DNA from: Gemmatimonadota bacterium
Lineage (GTDB): Bacteria; Gemmatimonadota; Gemmatimonadetes; Longimicrobiales; Gaopeijiaceae
Reading direction: 5' to 3'
Assembly (NCBI GenBank): GCA_021295815.1
Contig: JAGWBQ010000005.1
Coordinates: forward strand, 45,262-109,261
DNA length: 64,000 bases
Shown here in pieces: positions 44,680 through 53,289 of this stretch. A program made the position numbers and the translations under genes. The first letter of the stretch is position 1. The number at the start of each line of letters is the position of its first letter. Below the pieces are notes generated by a model. It was given only the letters and a program-made list of their open reading frames with translations. It had not been told where the DNA came from and did not search any database.

Positions 44680-45756
44680 CTGGACCTTCCCGCGCCCCCG
44701 CCCGGACTCGTTCCTGCGGATCCGTACGACGACCTCGCCAAGCTCGCGTCGAACGAAAACCCGTATGGGCCGTCCGAGAAGGTGATGGAAGCGATGAACG
44801 CGGCCTGGAAATACTCGAACCGGTACGGCTATCCGGACGGCGACATCCACGAGAAGATCGCGGCGCACCACGGGATGGACACCGACAACATCATCATGAA
44901 CTCCGGATCGGGCGAGACGCTCCGGGTGGCCGGGATCACCTATCTTCAGCCGAAGGAGAAGGTGGTCGGGGTCGAGCCCACCTACCTGGGCGTTTATCGC
45001 GTGGCGTCCGGGATCGACGCGGAAGCGATCGCACGCCCGCTTCGGGAGGACCACACCCAGGACATCGACGACCTGATCCGGGTCACGCGCCGCAACTACC
45101 GGGACGTCGGCATGGTCTATCTCTGCAACCCGAACAATCCGACCGGCGTGATCGTCCCCGACGACGACGTCCGCCGCCTCCTGGACGGCATCCCGGAGGA
45201 CATCCCGGTGCTAGTCGACGAAGCCTACCACCACTTCATCCGCGATCCTTCCTACGACAGCGCGGTCAAGTACGTCGAGGAAGGCCGCAAGGTCGTTGTC
45301 ACGCGCACCTTCTCCAAGATCTACGGCATGGCGGGCCTGCGACTGGGCTACGGCATCGCGCCGGCCGACATGATCGCCGAGATGCGGGCCTACGCCACCG
45401 GCACCGTCAACGCCCTCGTGCGCTGGGGCGGCGCGGCGGCGCTTGAGGACCGCGAGTCCGAGAAATGGGTCCGCGACACCACGATCGCGCTGCGCGAGGC
45501 GACGATGAGCGAGCTCCGCGACCAAGGTTTCGAGGTGATCCCGTCGGAAACCAATTTCTTCATGGTGCGCACCGGCCGCCCGGCGTCCGAGGTCAGAGAC
45601 GAGTTCCGCAGGCGCGACGTGGCCGTGGGCCGCGACTTCCCGCCCATGCTGGACTACCTGCGGGTGTCGATCGGAACCGAGGAGGAGATGAAGCGGTTCA
45701 TGGCGGGCTGGCACGAGATCTTCCCGAACGGGATGACGACGAGCGGAGTGCGGTAG
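44680..45756 (+). CDS. hisC: Histidinol-phosphate aminotransferase-like PLP enzyme, start unclear
   Basis: Fold-type I aminotransferase, about 358 residues, of the HisC group. Features are KLASNENPYGPS near the N-terminus, NRYGYPDGD, YLCNPNNPTGV, VDEAYHHF and TRTFSKIYGMAGLRLGYG with the PLP lysine, then the C-terminal DYLRVSIGTEEEM. No ATG, GTG or TTG occurs in frame between the photolyase stop and the conserved SNENP motif: the nearest upstream is a GTG at 44422, deep inside the photolyase gene, and the next one is at 44782, past the motif. The coordinate given uses a CTG at 44680 as placeholder. It may use a rare start, or have lost its N-terminus (related enzymes here often carry a Tat signal), or be affected by a base error. 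Histidine synthesis itself is not proven by context. Confidence 0.8.
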   Translation: MDLPAPPPGLVPADPYDDLAKLASNENPYGPSEKVMEAMNAAWKYSNRYGYPDGDIHEKIAAHHGMDTDNIIMNSGSGETLRVAGITYLQPKEKVVGVEPTYLGVYRVASGIDAEAIARPLREDHTQDIDDLIRVTRRNYRDVGMVYLCNPNNPTGVIVPDDDVRRLLDGIPEDIPVLVDEAYHHFIRDPSYDSAVKYVEEGRKVVVTRTFSKIYGMAGLRLGYGIAPADMIAEMRAYATGTVNALVRWGGAAALEDRESEKWVRDTTIALREATMSELRDQGFEVIPSETNFFMVRTGRPASEVRDEFRRRDVAVGRDFPPMLDYLRVSIGTEEEMKRFMAGWHEIFPNGMTTSGVR

Positions 45757-45851
45757 GGGGGCGGTCGCGATCCGCGCGCCCCGGGACGACCGAGACGTTG
45801 CGGCCTGGCGAAACCTGACCTGTTTTCTCGACTTTCGACATCCTCGCCACC

Positions 45852-45880
45852 TTGACATCCTCGCCTTTCTCAAGCACTTT
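45852..45880 (+). promoter_or_regulatory. Promoter of the glucan-locus + strand operon
   Basis: A consensus -35 box TTGACA (45852-45857) is followed after 17 bases by CACTTT (45875-45880). The palindromic operator at 45876 overlaps this -10. The same arrangement, with identical boxes and spacing, precedes the - strand operon at 60494-60466. The CACTTT is a weak -10 match, but conservation between the two sites supports it. Confidence 0.6.
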
Positions 45881-45900
45881 GTTCGGTAGCCGAACAAAGT
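45876..45900. promoter_or_regulatory. Palindromic operator, copy 1
   Basis: Perfect inverted repeat with 11-bp arms ACTTTGTTCGG and CCGAACAAAGT around TAG. A near-identical copy lies at 60446-60470, upstream of the convergent operon. Length, symmetry and the TTTGTTCG core resemble operators of ROK/XylR-type repressors, and a ROK regulator is encoded at 54110-55411. Binding at the -10 region would block transcription. Confidence 0.7.
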
Positions 45901-45932
45901 TTGCGGGACACTCTCAAGGGGAGGACGCCAGA

Positions 45933-48900
45933 TTGCTTCGCACTGACACCGCTCACGTCCGCCGGTCGGGTCGGGCCGCCACCTTTCGTCTCCGTCGCGC
46001 CTCCACCCTGCTCCTGGTCGCGCTTGCGCTCCCGGCGACGTCCACTTCCGCAACGGCCCAGACGCCGGACCGGGCCGCAGGCTCGGACCTTCCCGTCATC
46101 GAGCTGGTCAGGGACGCCAGCGGAACTCGGCTGCAGGTCGACGGCCGAGACATGATGGTGAAGGGCGTCAATTGGGACTACTTCCCCCGCGGAACCACCT
46201 ACAACTACAGCTTCTGGACCGAGCCCGACGACGTCATCGAAGCGGGGCTGGACCGCGAGATGTCCCTGCTCACGGCCATGGGCGGGAACACGATCCGCAC
46301 CTACGTGGGAATCCCGCCGAGATGGGTGCGGCATATCTACGAGCGCTACGGCGTATTCACGATCCTGAACCACGCTCTCGGACGCTACGGCGTGACGGCC
46401 GGCGGCGCGTTCAGCCCGAACACCGACTATTCGGACCCGCAGGCACGCGCCGTCCTGATGGCCGAGGTCGAGGAGATGGTCGCCGAACTCAAGGGAACGC
46501 CGGGCGTCCTCATGTGGCTCCTCGGCAACGAGAACAACTACGGGCTGGTGTGGAGCTCCGCCGAAACCGAGGATCTGCCCACGGAAGAGGCCAACGCGCT
46601 TCGCGCGCGCCACATGTACTCGCTCTTCGGAGAGGTGACGCGCCGAGTCAAGGAGATGGACCCGACCCGACCCGTCGCCATGGCCAACGGCGATCTCCAG
46701 TACATCGAGATCATCGCCGAGGAGGTCCCGGACCTCGACGTCTTCGGCACCAACGTCTATCGGGGAGTCTCCTTCGGAGATCTATTCCAGGAGGTGCGAG
46801 ACGAGCTCGATCTTCCAGTGATGTTCACCGAGTTCGGATCGGACGCCTGGAACGCGAAGAACATGCACGAGGACCAGGCCACCCAGGCCAGGTATCTGCT
46901 CGGGCAGTGGCGGGAAATCTACGAGCAGTCGGCCGGGAAGGGACTGATCGGCAACTCCATCGGCGGCGCCACCTTCCAGTGGACCGACGGCTGGTGGAAA
47001 TTCGGCCAGGAAGATCGGCTCGACATCCAGGACACCAACGCCTCGTGGGCGAACGGCGGTTACGTGGAGGACTTCGTCGAGGGCCGGAACAACATGAACG
47101 AGGAGTGGTGGGGGATCGTCGCCAAGGGCCCGACGGACAACAGCAACCTCTACGAGCTCTACCCCCGTGCCGCCTACTACGCTCTCCAGGAGGTGTACGA
47201 GCTCGACCCTTACGCTCCAGGTACGGACCGGGTCGCCATCGGCGAGCACTTCGCCTCGATCAGCCCTGCCGACATGACGCTGCGGGCGCAAGGCGACCGG
47301 GCCGCTCTGCTCGCCTCGGCTCTCGACCGCGTCAACGTCAGCGGCGTGCGCATAGAGCTCGAGACCTTCAGCACCGGAGGTTCCCTTGTGAGCACTCCCG
47401 CGGAGGCACCGGCCCGGAATCCGTCCTACCCGAGCTTTCGCGGCTTCGACCAGCTCCAGTCCTTCTACGCCGACATCGAGGCGCGACCGACGGGGAACAT
47501 CATCGCGAACGTCTCGGTCAACATGCTCGGCGACGTACCCGTCAACCCCATCGACGAGATCTTTTACGAGAACCGGGGCCGAGCGCGCAACGTCCGGATC
47601 GACGGCGAGGACCAGCCTCTGGGGGACATCGAGAGGTTGAAGATCTACAACGCCCGGGTTTCGTGGGACGACGAGTGGTTCAACCTGGAGGGATTCTATC
47701 GGTCCGGACACTACCATTGGGGATACGAAGGCGATTTTTTCGGGCTCTACCAAGAGGCCAACTACGGGCCCGGCATCGACGTCTACAACGGGCTCGCGCC
47801 GGTCGGGGTCGAGATCGCCGGCAAGCGATGGCTGAGCGGAACCAAGGTGGCGGTCGGCCCCGAGCTCTGGTGGGGCGCCAACCCTGCGGTCCTGGTCAAG
47901 CAGGAAGCGACTCTCGGCCCCGTTCGGGGAACGGTCATCTACCAGGAGGATCTGGCCGAGGCGGGGAAGGCGGCGAGTTCGTTCGCCATCCCCTTGCCGC
48001 CCACGCGCAAGGCCACGCTGCACCTGACCGCGACCCGAGGCAGCCTGACCTTTGACGTCGGGGGCATCATGTCCGGACTCACCAAGGTCGACCAGGGCTT
48101 CCAGCTCGTCGACGGAGAGCCGGGCGACTACCGGGTCCTGCAGGACCGGATCAGGACCTCGGACGCGTTCGGAGCCAAGGCCAAGATCGCCTTCTCCCGA
48201 GGACGGATCAACTGGTATCTGCAGGGAGCCGCCATGGGCTTGGTAGCCGACGGAGGCGCCACTCAGGTCCAGACCTTCACCGGCTGGACGCTCAAGGATA
48301 CCGGAAGCGGCAATCAGCGCAACCTGCTGACCGGAATGACCTTTCTGGCGGGCGACTGGCAGATCGCGCCCAACCTACTCTGGCGCAAGCCGCTCGTGGG
48401 CCCGGTTCCTTCCGGCGTGCCCGCCCCGGGCCGTCCGCGCAACATCCTCTCCGATCCCTTCGCCGTGCGCGGCAACCGCGAGACTCGGGCGGCCGAGCTC
48501 CTCCTCACCTACGATCCCACGCCCGCCACCTGGATGTACAACTGGGACAGCGATCGGCGCGAGGATGCGGCCTTCGCCGCCTCGATAGGTTTCGTCTACT
48601 TCGACTTCCCGACCACGCAGGACGCCGGCATCGGGATCTTCGCCGACGGACGCTCCACGTTCGCCTTCCCCGGCGCTCCTCCGGCGCGGGATCTGTGGGA
48701 GGTCAAGGCCCGGTTAGTCTCGAAGCGGCGGACGGGTCCCTCGTTGATCGCCAACATCTTCGCGGGCACAGGTGAACCCAACGGCGACGACCGGCGCGAG
48801 ATCAGCCGCGCCGGGATCGACCTGCGCGTCATCGACGGCCCCGTCAAGTTCCACGGAATGGGGAGCCTGAACGACTGGGGTCCGTACGACTATCATCGCG

Positions 48901-49151
48901 ACTTCAACCTCACCTTCCCCTTGCAGGTGATGGCCGACATCTCGTATTCGCTGGCTTCCCCGGACTGGTTCGATCTGCCGCAGACCCGCTTCGGGGTGCG
49001 GGCGACGATGCGCACTCTGAACGAGCACTCGCCGCGGTACTGTCCGCTTCGGACGCCCGACCAATTCGGAGCGCTGACGTGCAATCCGAACGTCGGCGGC
49101 GAGCTCGGGCGGGAGTGGGAAATCCGGACCTACCTGCACTTCGGGATGTAG
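45933..49151 (+). CDS. Secreted GH-A clan glycosidase with C-terminal outer-membrane-like beta region
   Basis: Large exported protein of 1072 residues. A TTG at 45933 is preferred as start because GGGGAGG lies eight bases upstream; the signal segment LLLVALALPATSTSATAQ follows. Residues ~40-410 form a (beta/alpha)8 glycosidase domain of the GH2/GH5/GH17 type: VNWDYFPRG, LLGNENNYG with the likely acid/base E200, and VMFTEFGSDAW with the likely nucleophile E300. Residues ~480-1072 are beta-rich with repeated aromatic strands (FNLEGFYRSGHYHWGYEGDF, WYLQGAAMGL) and end in an aromatic-terminated strand (REWEIRTYLHFGM), as in outer-membrane barrels. This suggests an enzyme anchored through its own barrel. 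It is preceded by the operator-controlled promoter and followed by GH3, so beta-glucan is the probable substrate. Confidence 0.78.
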   Translation: MLRTDTAHVRRSGRAATFRLRRASTLLLVALALPATSTSATAQTPDRAAGSDLPVIELVRDASGTRLQVDGRDMMVKGVNWDYFPRGTTYNYSFWTEPDDVIEAGLDREMSLLTAMGGNTIRTYVGIPPRWVRHIYERYGVFTILNHALGRYGVTAGGAFSPNTDYSDPQARAVLMAEVEEMVAELKGTPGVLMWLLGNENNYGLVWSSAETEDLPTEEANALRARHMYSLFGEVTRRVKEMDPTRPVAMANGDLQYIEIIAEEVPDLDVFGTNVYRGVSFGDLFQEVRDELDLPVMFTEFGSDAWNAKNMHEDQATQARYLLGQWREIYEQSAGKGLIGNSIGGATFQWTDGWWKFGQEDRLDIQDTNASWANGGYVEDFVEGRNNMNEEWWGIVAKGPTDNSNLYELYPRAAYYALQEVYELDPYAPGTDRVAIGEHFASISPADMTLRAQGDRAALLASALDRVNVSGVRIELETFSTGGSLVSTPAEAPARNPSYPSFRGFDQLQSFYADIEARPTGNIIANVSVNMLGDVPVNPIDEIFYENRGRARNVRIDGEDQPLGDIERLKIYNARVSWDDEWFNLEGFYRSGHYHWGYEGDFFGLYQEANYGPGIDVYNGLAPVGVEIAGKRWLSGTKVAVGPELWWGANPAVLVKQEATLGPVRGTVIYQEDLAEAGKAASSFAIPLPPTRKATLHLTATRGSLTFDVGGIMSGLTKVDQGFQLVDGEPGDYRVLQDRIRTSDAFGAKAKIAFSRGRINWYLQGAAMGLVADGGATQVQTFTGWTLKDTGSGNQRNLLTGMTFLAGDWQIAPNLLWRKPLVGPVPSGVPAPGRPRNILSDPFAVRGNRETRAAELLLTYDPTPATWMYNWDSDRREDAAFAASIGFVYFDFPTTQDAGIGIFADGRSTFAFPGAPPARDLWEVKARLVSKRRTGPSLIANIFAGTGEPNGDDRREISRAGIDLRVIDGPVKFHGMGSLNDWGPYDYHRDFNLTFPLQVMADISYSLASPDWFDLPQTRFGVRATMRTLNEHSPRYCPLRTPDQFGALTCNPNVGGELGREWEIRTYLHFGM

Positions 49152-49220
49152 CCGGAGCGTGAACCGGCTCTTTCCGCAGGCGCGGCGACACCTCAACGCG
49201 AAGATCGCGGACCGGTAGCG

Positions 49221-51092
49221 ATGGTCGGTCCCAGCTCGACGATGACCGAGCTACCGGTGCGGGCTCTGCTCGCGCGCATGACCCTCGATCAGAAGATCGG
49301 GCAGATGACGCAGCCCGAACGGCTGCACGTCACGCCCGAACAGGTTCGACTCCATCACATCGGCTCGGTGCTCAGCGGAGCGGGTTCCCGGCCGGGCGAC
49401 AACCGACCCGCCTCCTGGGTGTCGATGAACGACGCCTACTGGAGGGCGTCGATGGACGAGTGGGACGGCGGCCTGCCGATCCCGATCCTTTACGGTGTCG
49501 ACGCGGTCCACGGCAACGCCAACGTGCGCGGCGCGACCGTTTTTCCGCATAACGTCGGCCTCGGAGCCGCCCGCGACCCGGATCTCGTCGAGCGGATCGG
49601 GCGGGCTACCGCTCGCGAGGTATTGGCCGCCGGTGTGGAGTGGACCTTCGCACCTACGCTGGCCGTGGCTCGAGACCCCCGTTGGGGACGCGCCTACGAG
49701 AGTTACTCGGAGGATCCGGCGCTCGTGGCCTCGTACGCCGGGCGGATCGTCAGGGGATTGCAGGGCGAGACGAACGGAAGGGATGCCGGGGCCGGTCCGG
49801 GAGGGCTCGGACCGGAAGGCGTCGTGGCCTGCGCCAAGCACTGGGTCGGCGACGGTGGCACCCGGGCCGGAGTGGACCAGGGAGACACCCTGGCGGACGA
49901 GGTCGAGTTCCGGCGCGTGCATGTCGCGCCCTACCGTCCCGCCCTGGAGGCCGGGGTCATGACGGTGATGGTGTCGCTGAGCAGTTGGAACGGCGAGAAG
50001 TGCCACGCTCACCGCCATCTCATCCAGGATGTGCTCAAGGGCGAAATGGGGTTCGCCGGTTTCGTGGTCTCGGACTGGAACGGGGTCGATGCGCTGGCCG
50101 ACCACTTCGAGGAAGCGGTCGCGCTGGCCGTGAACGCCGGGATCGACATGTTCATGGTGCCCGAGACCTGGCGCGAGTTCATTGCGGCGGTGAAGGTGAA
50201 GGTGGCGAGGGGCGCGGTTGCGCGGGCTCGGATCGACGATGCGGTCGCTCGGATCTTGCGGGTGAAGTTCGCGAGCGGGCTGTTCGACCGGCCCCGGCCG
50301 AGTGCGCGCCCGGGTTCCGACGCGGGCGCGTTCGGCTGCGTCGAACACCGTGCTCTGGCCCGCGAGGCCGTGAGGAGGTCGTTGGTGCTGCTCAAGAACG
50401 AGCGTGGATCTCTGCCGCTCCACAAGGGCGCTCGCATCCTCGTGACCGGCTCCTCTGCGCACGACCGCGGTCGCCAGTGCGGCGGCTTCACCGTCGAGTG
50501 GCAGGGCGTGACGGGCAATGCCGAAATCGAGGGCGGATCGTCCGTCTGGGAGGGCATTCGCGAGCTCGCGCCGATGGCGGTGCTGCGGAAGGGCGGGGCG
50601 GGCGATGGCGAAACACCCGATCCTCGGGAGATCGCGCGGGACTTCGATGCGGCCGTGGTTGTCGTCGGCGAGCGCCCGTACGCCGAAGGGATGGGCGACA
50701 TCCGCGAGGCCGGCCCGGTACGGGCGGGGACGAACCATCTGCCTTCCGGCCCCGGTGCGCTCGAGCCCTATGGAGACACTTTGGAGCTTGCGGCCCTGCA
50801 CCCGGAGGCCCTGGCGACGATACGCGCACTGGCCGAGAGCGGGATACCCGTCGTAACGGTGCTGGTCTCCGGGCGGCCGCTGGTGGTGAACGCCGAGCTC
50901 GCCGCGTCGTCGGCCTTCGTCGCCGCCTGGCTCCCGGGCTCGGAAGGGGCGGGCGTCGCCGACATGCTCTTCGGAGACTACGACTTCACCGGGCGACTGC
51001 CGATGGCGTGGCCGAAAGAAACACCCGGTGGGAGCGGACGGCCGGCAAGGGCCGAGCCGCTCTTTCCGAGGGGGTACGGGCTGGGTTTGTAG
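49221..51092 (+). CDS. Glycoside hydrolase family 3 beta-glucosidase
   Basis: Releases glucose from the non-reducing end of beta-glucan oligosaccharides. It has 623 residues with the two GH3 domains: N-terminal TIM barrel (LDQKIGQMTQPE, YGVDAVHGNANV, RDPRWGRAYESYSEDP, KHWVGDGGT) and C-terminal alpha/beta sandwich (VLLKNERGSLPLHKG). The nucleophile aspartate is D285 in VVSDWNGVD. No signal peptide is visible, so it is probably cytoplasmic and acts on imported oligosaccharides, but a missed export signal is possible. It lies 69 bases after the GH-A gene and ends 46 bases before the convergent transporter gene. Confidence 0.93.
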   Translation: MVGPSSTMTELPVRALLARMTLDQKIGQMTQPERLHVTPEQVRLHHIGSVLSGAGSRPGDNRPASWVSMNDAYWRASMDEWDGGLPIPILYGVDAVHGNANVRGATVFPHNVGLGAARDPDLVERIGRATAREVLAAGVEWTFAPTLAVARDPRWGRAYESYSEDPALVASYAGRIVRGLQGETNGRDAGAGPGGLGPEGVVACAKHWVGDGGTRAGVDQGDTLADEVEFRRVHVAPYRPALEAGVMTVMVSLSSWNGEKCHAHRHLIQDVLKGEMGFAGFVVSDWNGVDALADHFEEAVALAVNAGIDMFMVPETWREFIAAVKVKVARGAVARARIDDAVARILRVKFASGLFDRPRPSARPGSDAGAFGCVEHRALAREAVRRSLVLLKNERGSLPLHKGARILVTGSSAHDRGRQCGGFTVEWQGVTGNAEIEGGSSVWEGIRELAPMAVLRKGGAGDGETPDPREIARDFDAAVVVVGERPYAEGMGDIREAGPVRAGTNHLPSGPGALEPYGDTLELAALHPEALATIRALAESGIPVVTVLVSGRPLVVNAELAASSAFVAAWLPGSEGAGVADMLFGDYDFTGRLPMAWPKETPGGSGRPARAEPLFPRGYGLGL

Positions 51093-51138
51093 CGGCCGAC
51101 GCGTCGTGGGCGCCTTGAAGTTGCGTATCGCCCCCCCC

Positions 51139-53289
51139 TTACGCCACCGCCGTCTTTCCTCTCCGTCGTTCCAGTTCCTCCCGAACCTTCCGGGCGCTCT
51201 CCTCGGTGATCGGATACCGGTAGACGGCATAGAGCGCGATCGCGGAGGCCGCGAGCGGCACGAAGGCGTCGTAGATCCGCATCCGTAGGACCGTGTCGTC
51301 GGGCTGGTTGGCGCCGAGCGCGGGGTCGAGTCCCGTCGAATGGAGCAGGAAGCCGCCGACGAAGATGGCTCCGCTCTGGCCGAGCTTGACCACCCACCAG
51401 AAGATCGATCCGAACATCCCTTCGCGGCGCTCCCCGGTCGTGAGCTCGTCCAGGTCCACCACGTCGGCTATCATGGATCCCATGAGCGTGAAAAGGCCGC
51501 CGAGCCCGAAGGCCAGGAGCGGGGCGGGAAGCAGCGCCAGCATCGGGTATTCCGGCGTGTAGCAGAACCATTTGAGAGCGTAGCCCAGCATCGAGACCCC
51601 GGTCGACACGAAGAACGCGTTCTTCTTCCCGATTCTCGTACCGAGCCAGGTGACGATGGCGATCACGAGAAAGCCGGTCACGGTTCCCAGCGTCCCGACC
51701 ACTCCAGCGAGGGCGGCCCCCTCCGCGACGTTGCCGCCGGTGATGTAGAAGGCGAATACCCAGAACTGGAATTGCGAGATCATGATGAAGCTGTTGAACA
51801 TCATGAAGGTTGCGACGGAGAGCAGCAGAAACGGCCCGGTCTTGACCGTCTGCCACAACCCGCGGAGGAACTCCAATACGTGGCCCCATAATCCGGGACC
51901 GGCCGAGCGCGTCGGCTCGTTCCCGGCTTCGGTCCCGCCGCCTCGGACCCCACGTTCGCGGAGGATGATCGCGGGCAGCACGCCCAGCGCGATCACGGTC
52001 ACGCAGATGGCGAGGGCGAGGAAGCGGGCTCCGTCCATCTGATTACGGAACCAGGCCGGGTTGGTCACGATCACGAGGAACCAGGGCCCGATCACGAACA
52101 CCGTGTTGGACACGAAGTTCTGCACGCCCATCAGGCGGGTGCGTTCGTTGTAGTCGGGCGTGAGCTCGTACCCGAGCGCCACCCAGGGCGTGGCGAAGAC
52201 GGTGTAGGCGAGGAAGAAGATCAGCGAGCCGATCAGGAAGTACCGGAAGTAGCTCGACTGACTCCAGCCCTGGCCGATCTCTTCCGGCGTCCAGATGTCC
52301 ATGTGGACGTGCGTCATGCGCCCGGCATCGACGGGATTTGCGCCGAAGTCGATTTCGGCGATGCGCAGGTTGGTGTACCGCTTGACCTCGTCTTCCCCTA
52401 CCGTGCCGTCGGCCACCTCCGCCCGGTCTCCGTCCGCCGACCAGGAACGGACCGGAACATCGTCGTACGCCCCGCTGAAGAGCGAGATCACGTCTTCAGG
52501 TCGTGCCGTCGGGACGGGCGCGGGTGCGGCAGGCTGCGTCAGGCCTTGTCGACCGTCCGGGAGCGAAGGCGCATTGTCCGGAACGAATTCGCCCGAAGCC
52601 GTTTCGGCGGGAGTCGTCGCGTCCCCGGCCGCACCGCCCTCGAGGGAGTCGTCGGAGCGATAGAGATAGACGTTGTCGACCCAGACCTCGGTCAGATCGC
52701 CGGAGAGGACGATCCGCGCCAGGTTGTCGCGAGTGGCCAGTCGATCGAAGTCGGCCAGCGGCACGTCCAGGCGCACCCAGCGTCCCGCGACAAGCTCCGG
52801 TGGGCGGATGATGATCTCGCCCTCCACATCGTCGATCGTCTCGACCGTGACGATCCCCTCGAGGGCCCTTCCCGCCGCTCGGAACCAACCTCCGGCTTCG
52901 TCCGCCTCGTCGTTCCCGCTATAGACGCCGTCAGCACCGAAATCCACCAGCTTCAGCCTGAGCTGGGTCGGCGCCGGCATCTGCCAGAGCAGGAGGAAGA
53001 TGATCCCCGAGGAGATCGCGCCCACAAAGAGGTACGGCCGGCGTCGCCCCCACCGCGTCTTCGTCCTGTCCGAAACGAATCCGAGGACCGGATCGGTGAG
53101 CGCGTCGAAGAAGCGCGGCAAGCCCCCTAGCGCACCGACCGCGCGGAAGTCCATCCCCAGGGCCAGGGTGAGCACGGCCATCAAGTTGCCGATCCCCTGC
53201 GCAAGCAGGTTGTTCACGAACCCGCCGATTCCGTAGACGACCTTGTGCGGAAAGGATACGCGATCCTCCGCCGCGGTCGTCCGACTCAC
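51139..53289 (-). CDS. GPH-type MFS sugar:cation symporter with carbohydrate-module insertion
   Basis: Transporter of the glycoside-pentoside-hexuronide family, 716 residues against a usual ~450-480. The GTG at 53289 overlaps the GH16 stop. TM1-TM3 (residues ~15-104) include the cytoplasmic signature SDRTKTRWGRRRPYLF. TM4 resumes at YFRYFLIGSLIFFLAYTVF, followed by YELTPDYNERTRLMGVQNF. Between them, residues ~110-336 are not transporter sequence but a copy of the beta-sandwich module repeated in the neighbouring lipoproteins: KLVDFGADGVYSG ... VWVDNVYLYR, then a Pro/Ala linker, then VISLFSGAYDDV ... MTHVHMDIWTPE. The order is permuted, C-terminal half first. TM3 points outward, so the module lies in the periplasm. 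It probably imports glucan oligosaccharides. Confidence 0.88.
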   Translation of the reverse strand: MSRTTAAEDRVSFPHKVVYGIGGFVNNLLAQGIGNLMAVLTLALGMDFRAVGALGGLPRFFDALTDPVLGFVSDRTKTRWGRRRPYLFVGAISSGIIFLLLWQMPAPTQLRLKLVDFGADGVYSGNDEADEAGGWFRAAGRALEGIVTVETIDDVEGEIIIRPPELVAGRWVRLDVPLADFDRLATRDNLARIVLSGDLTEVWVDNVYLYRSDDSLEGGAAGDATTPAETASGEFVPDNAPSLPDGRQGLTQPAAPAPVPTARPEDVISLFSGAYDDVPVRSWSADGDRAEVADGTVGEDEVKRYTNLRIAEIDFGANPVDAGRMTHVHMDIWTPEEIGQGWSQSSYFRYFLIGSLIFFLAYTVFATPWVALGYELTPDYNERTRLMGVQNFVSNTVFVIGPWFLVIVTNPAWFRNQMDGARFLALAICVTVIALGVLPAIILRERGVRGGGTEAGNEPTRSAGPGLWGHVLEFLRGLWQTVKTGPFLLLSVATFMMFNSFIMISQFQFWVFAFYITGGNVAEGAALAGVVGTLGTVTGFLVIAIVTWLGTRIGKKNAFFVSTGVSMLGYALKWFCYTPEYPMLALLPAPLLAFGLGGLFTLMGSMIADVVDLDELTTGERREGMFGSIFWWVVKLGQSGAIFVGGFLLHSTGLDPALGANQPDDTVLRMRIYDAFVPLAASAIALYAVYRYPITEESARKVREELERRRGKTAVA
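52282..52962 (-). repeat. Permuted beta-sandwich module inserted in the symporter loop
   Basis: Encodes residues ~110-336 of the symporter. It contains the second half of the locus-specific module, a linker, and the first half of a module, as if a slice of a tandem array had been placed in the TM3-TM4 loop. It has an extra segment (around EGIVTVETIDDVEGEIII) absent from the lipoprotein copies, so it is not a recent copy or assembly duplication. Confidence 0.8.
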
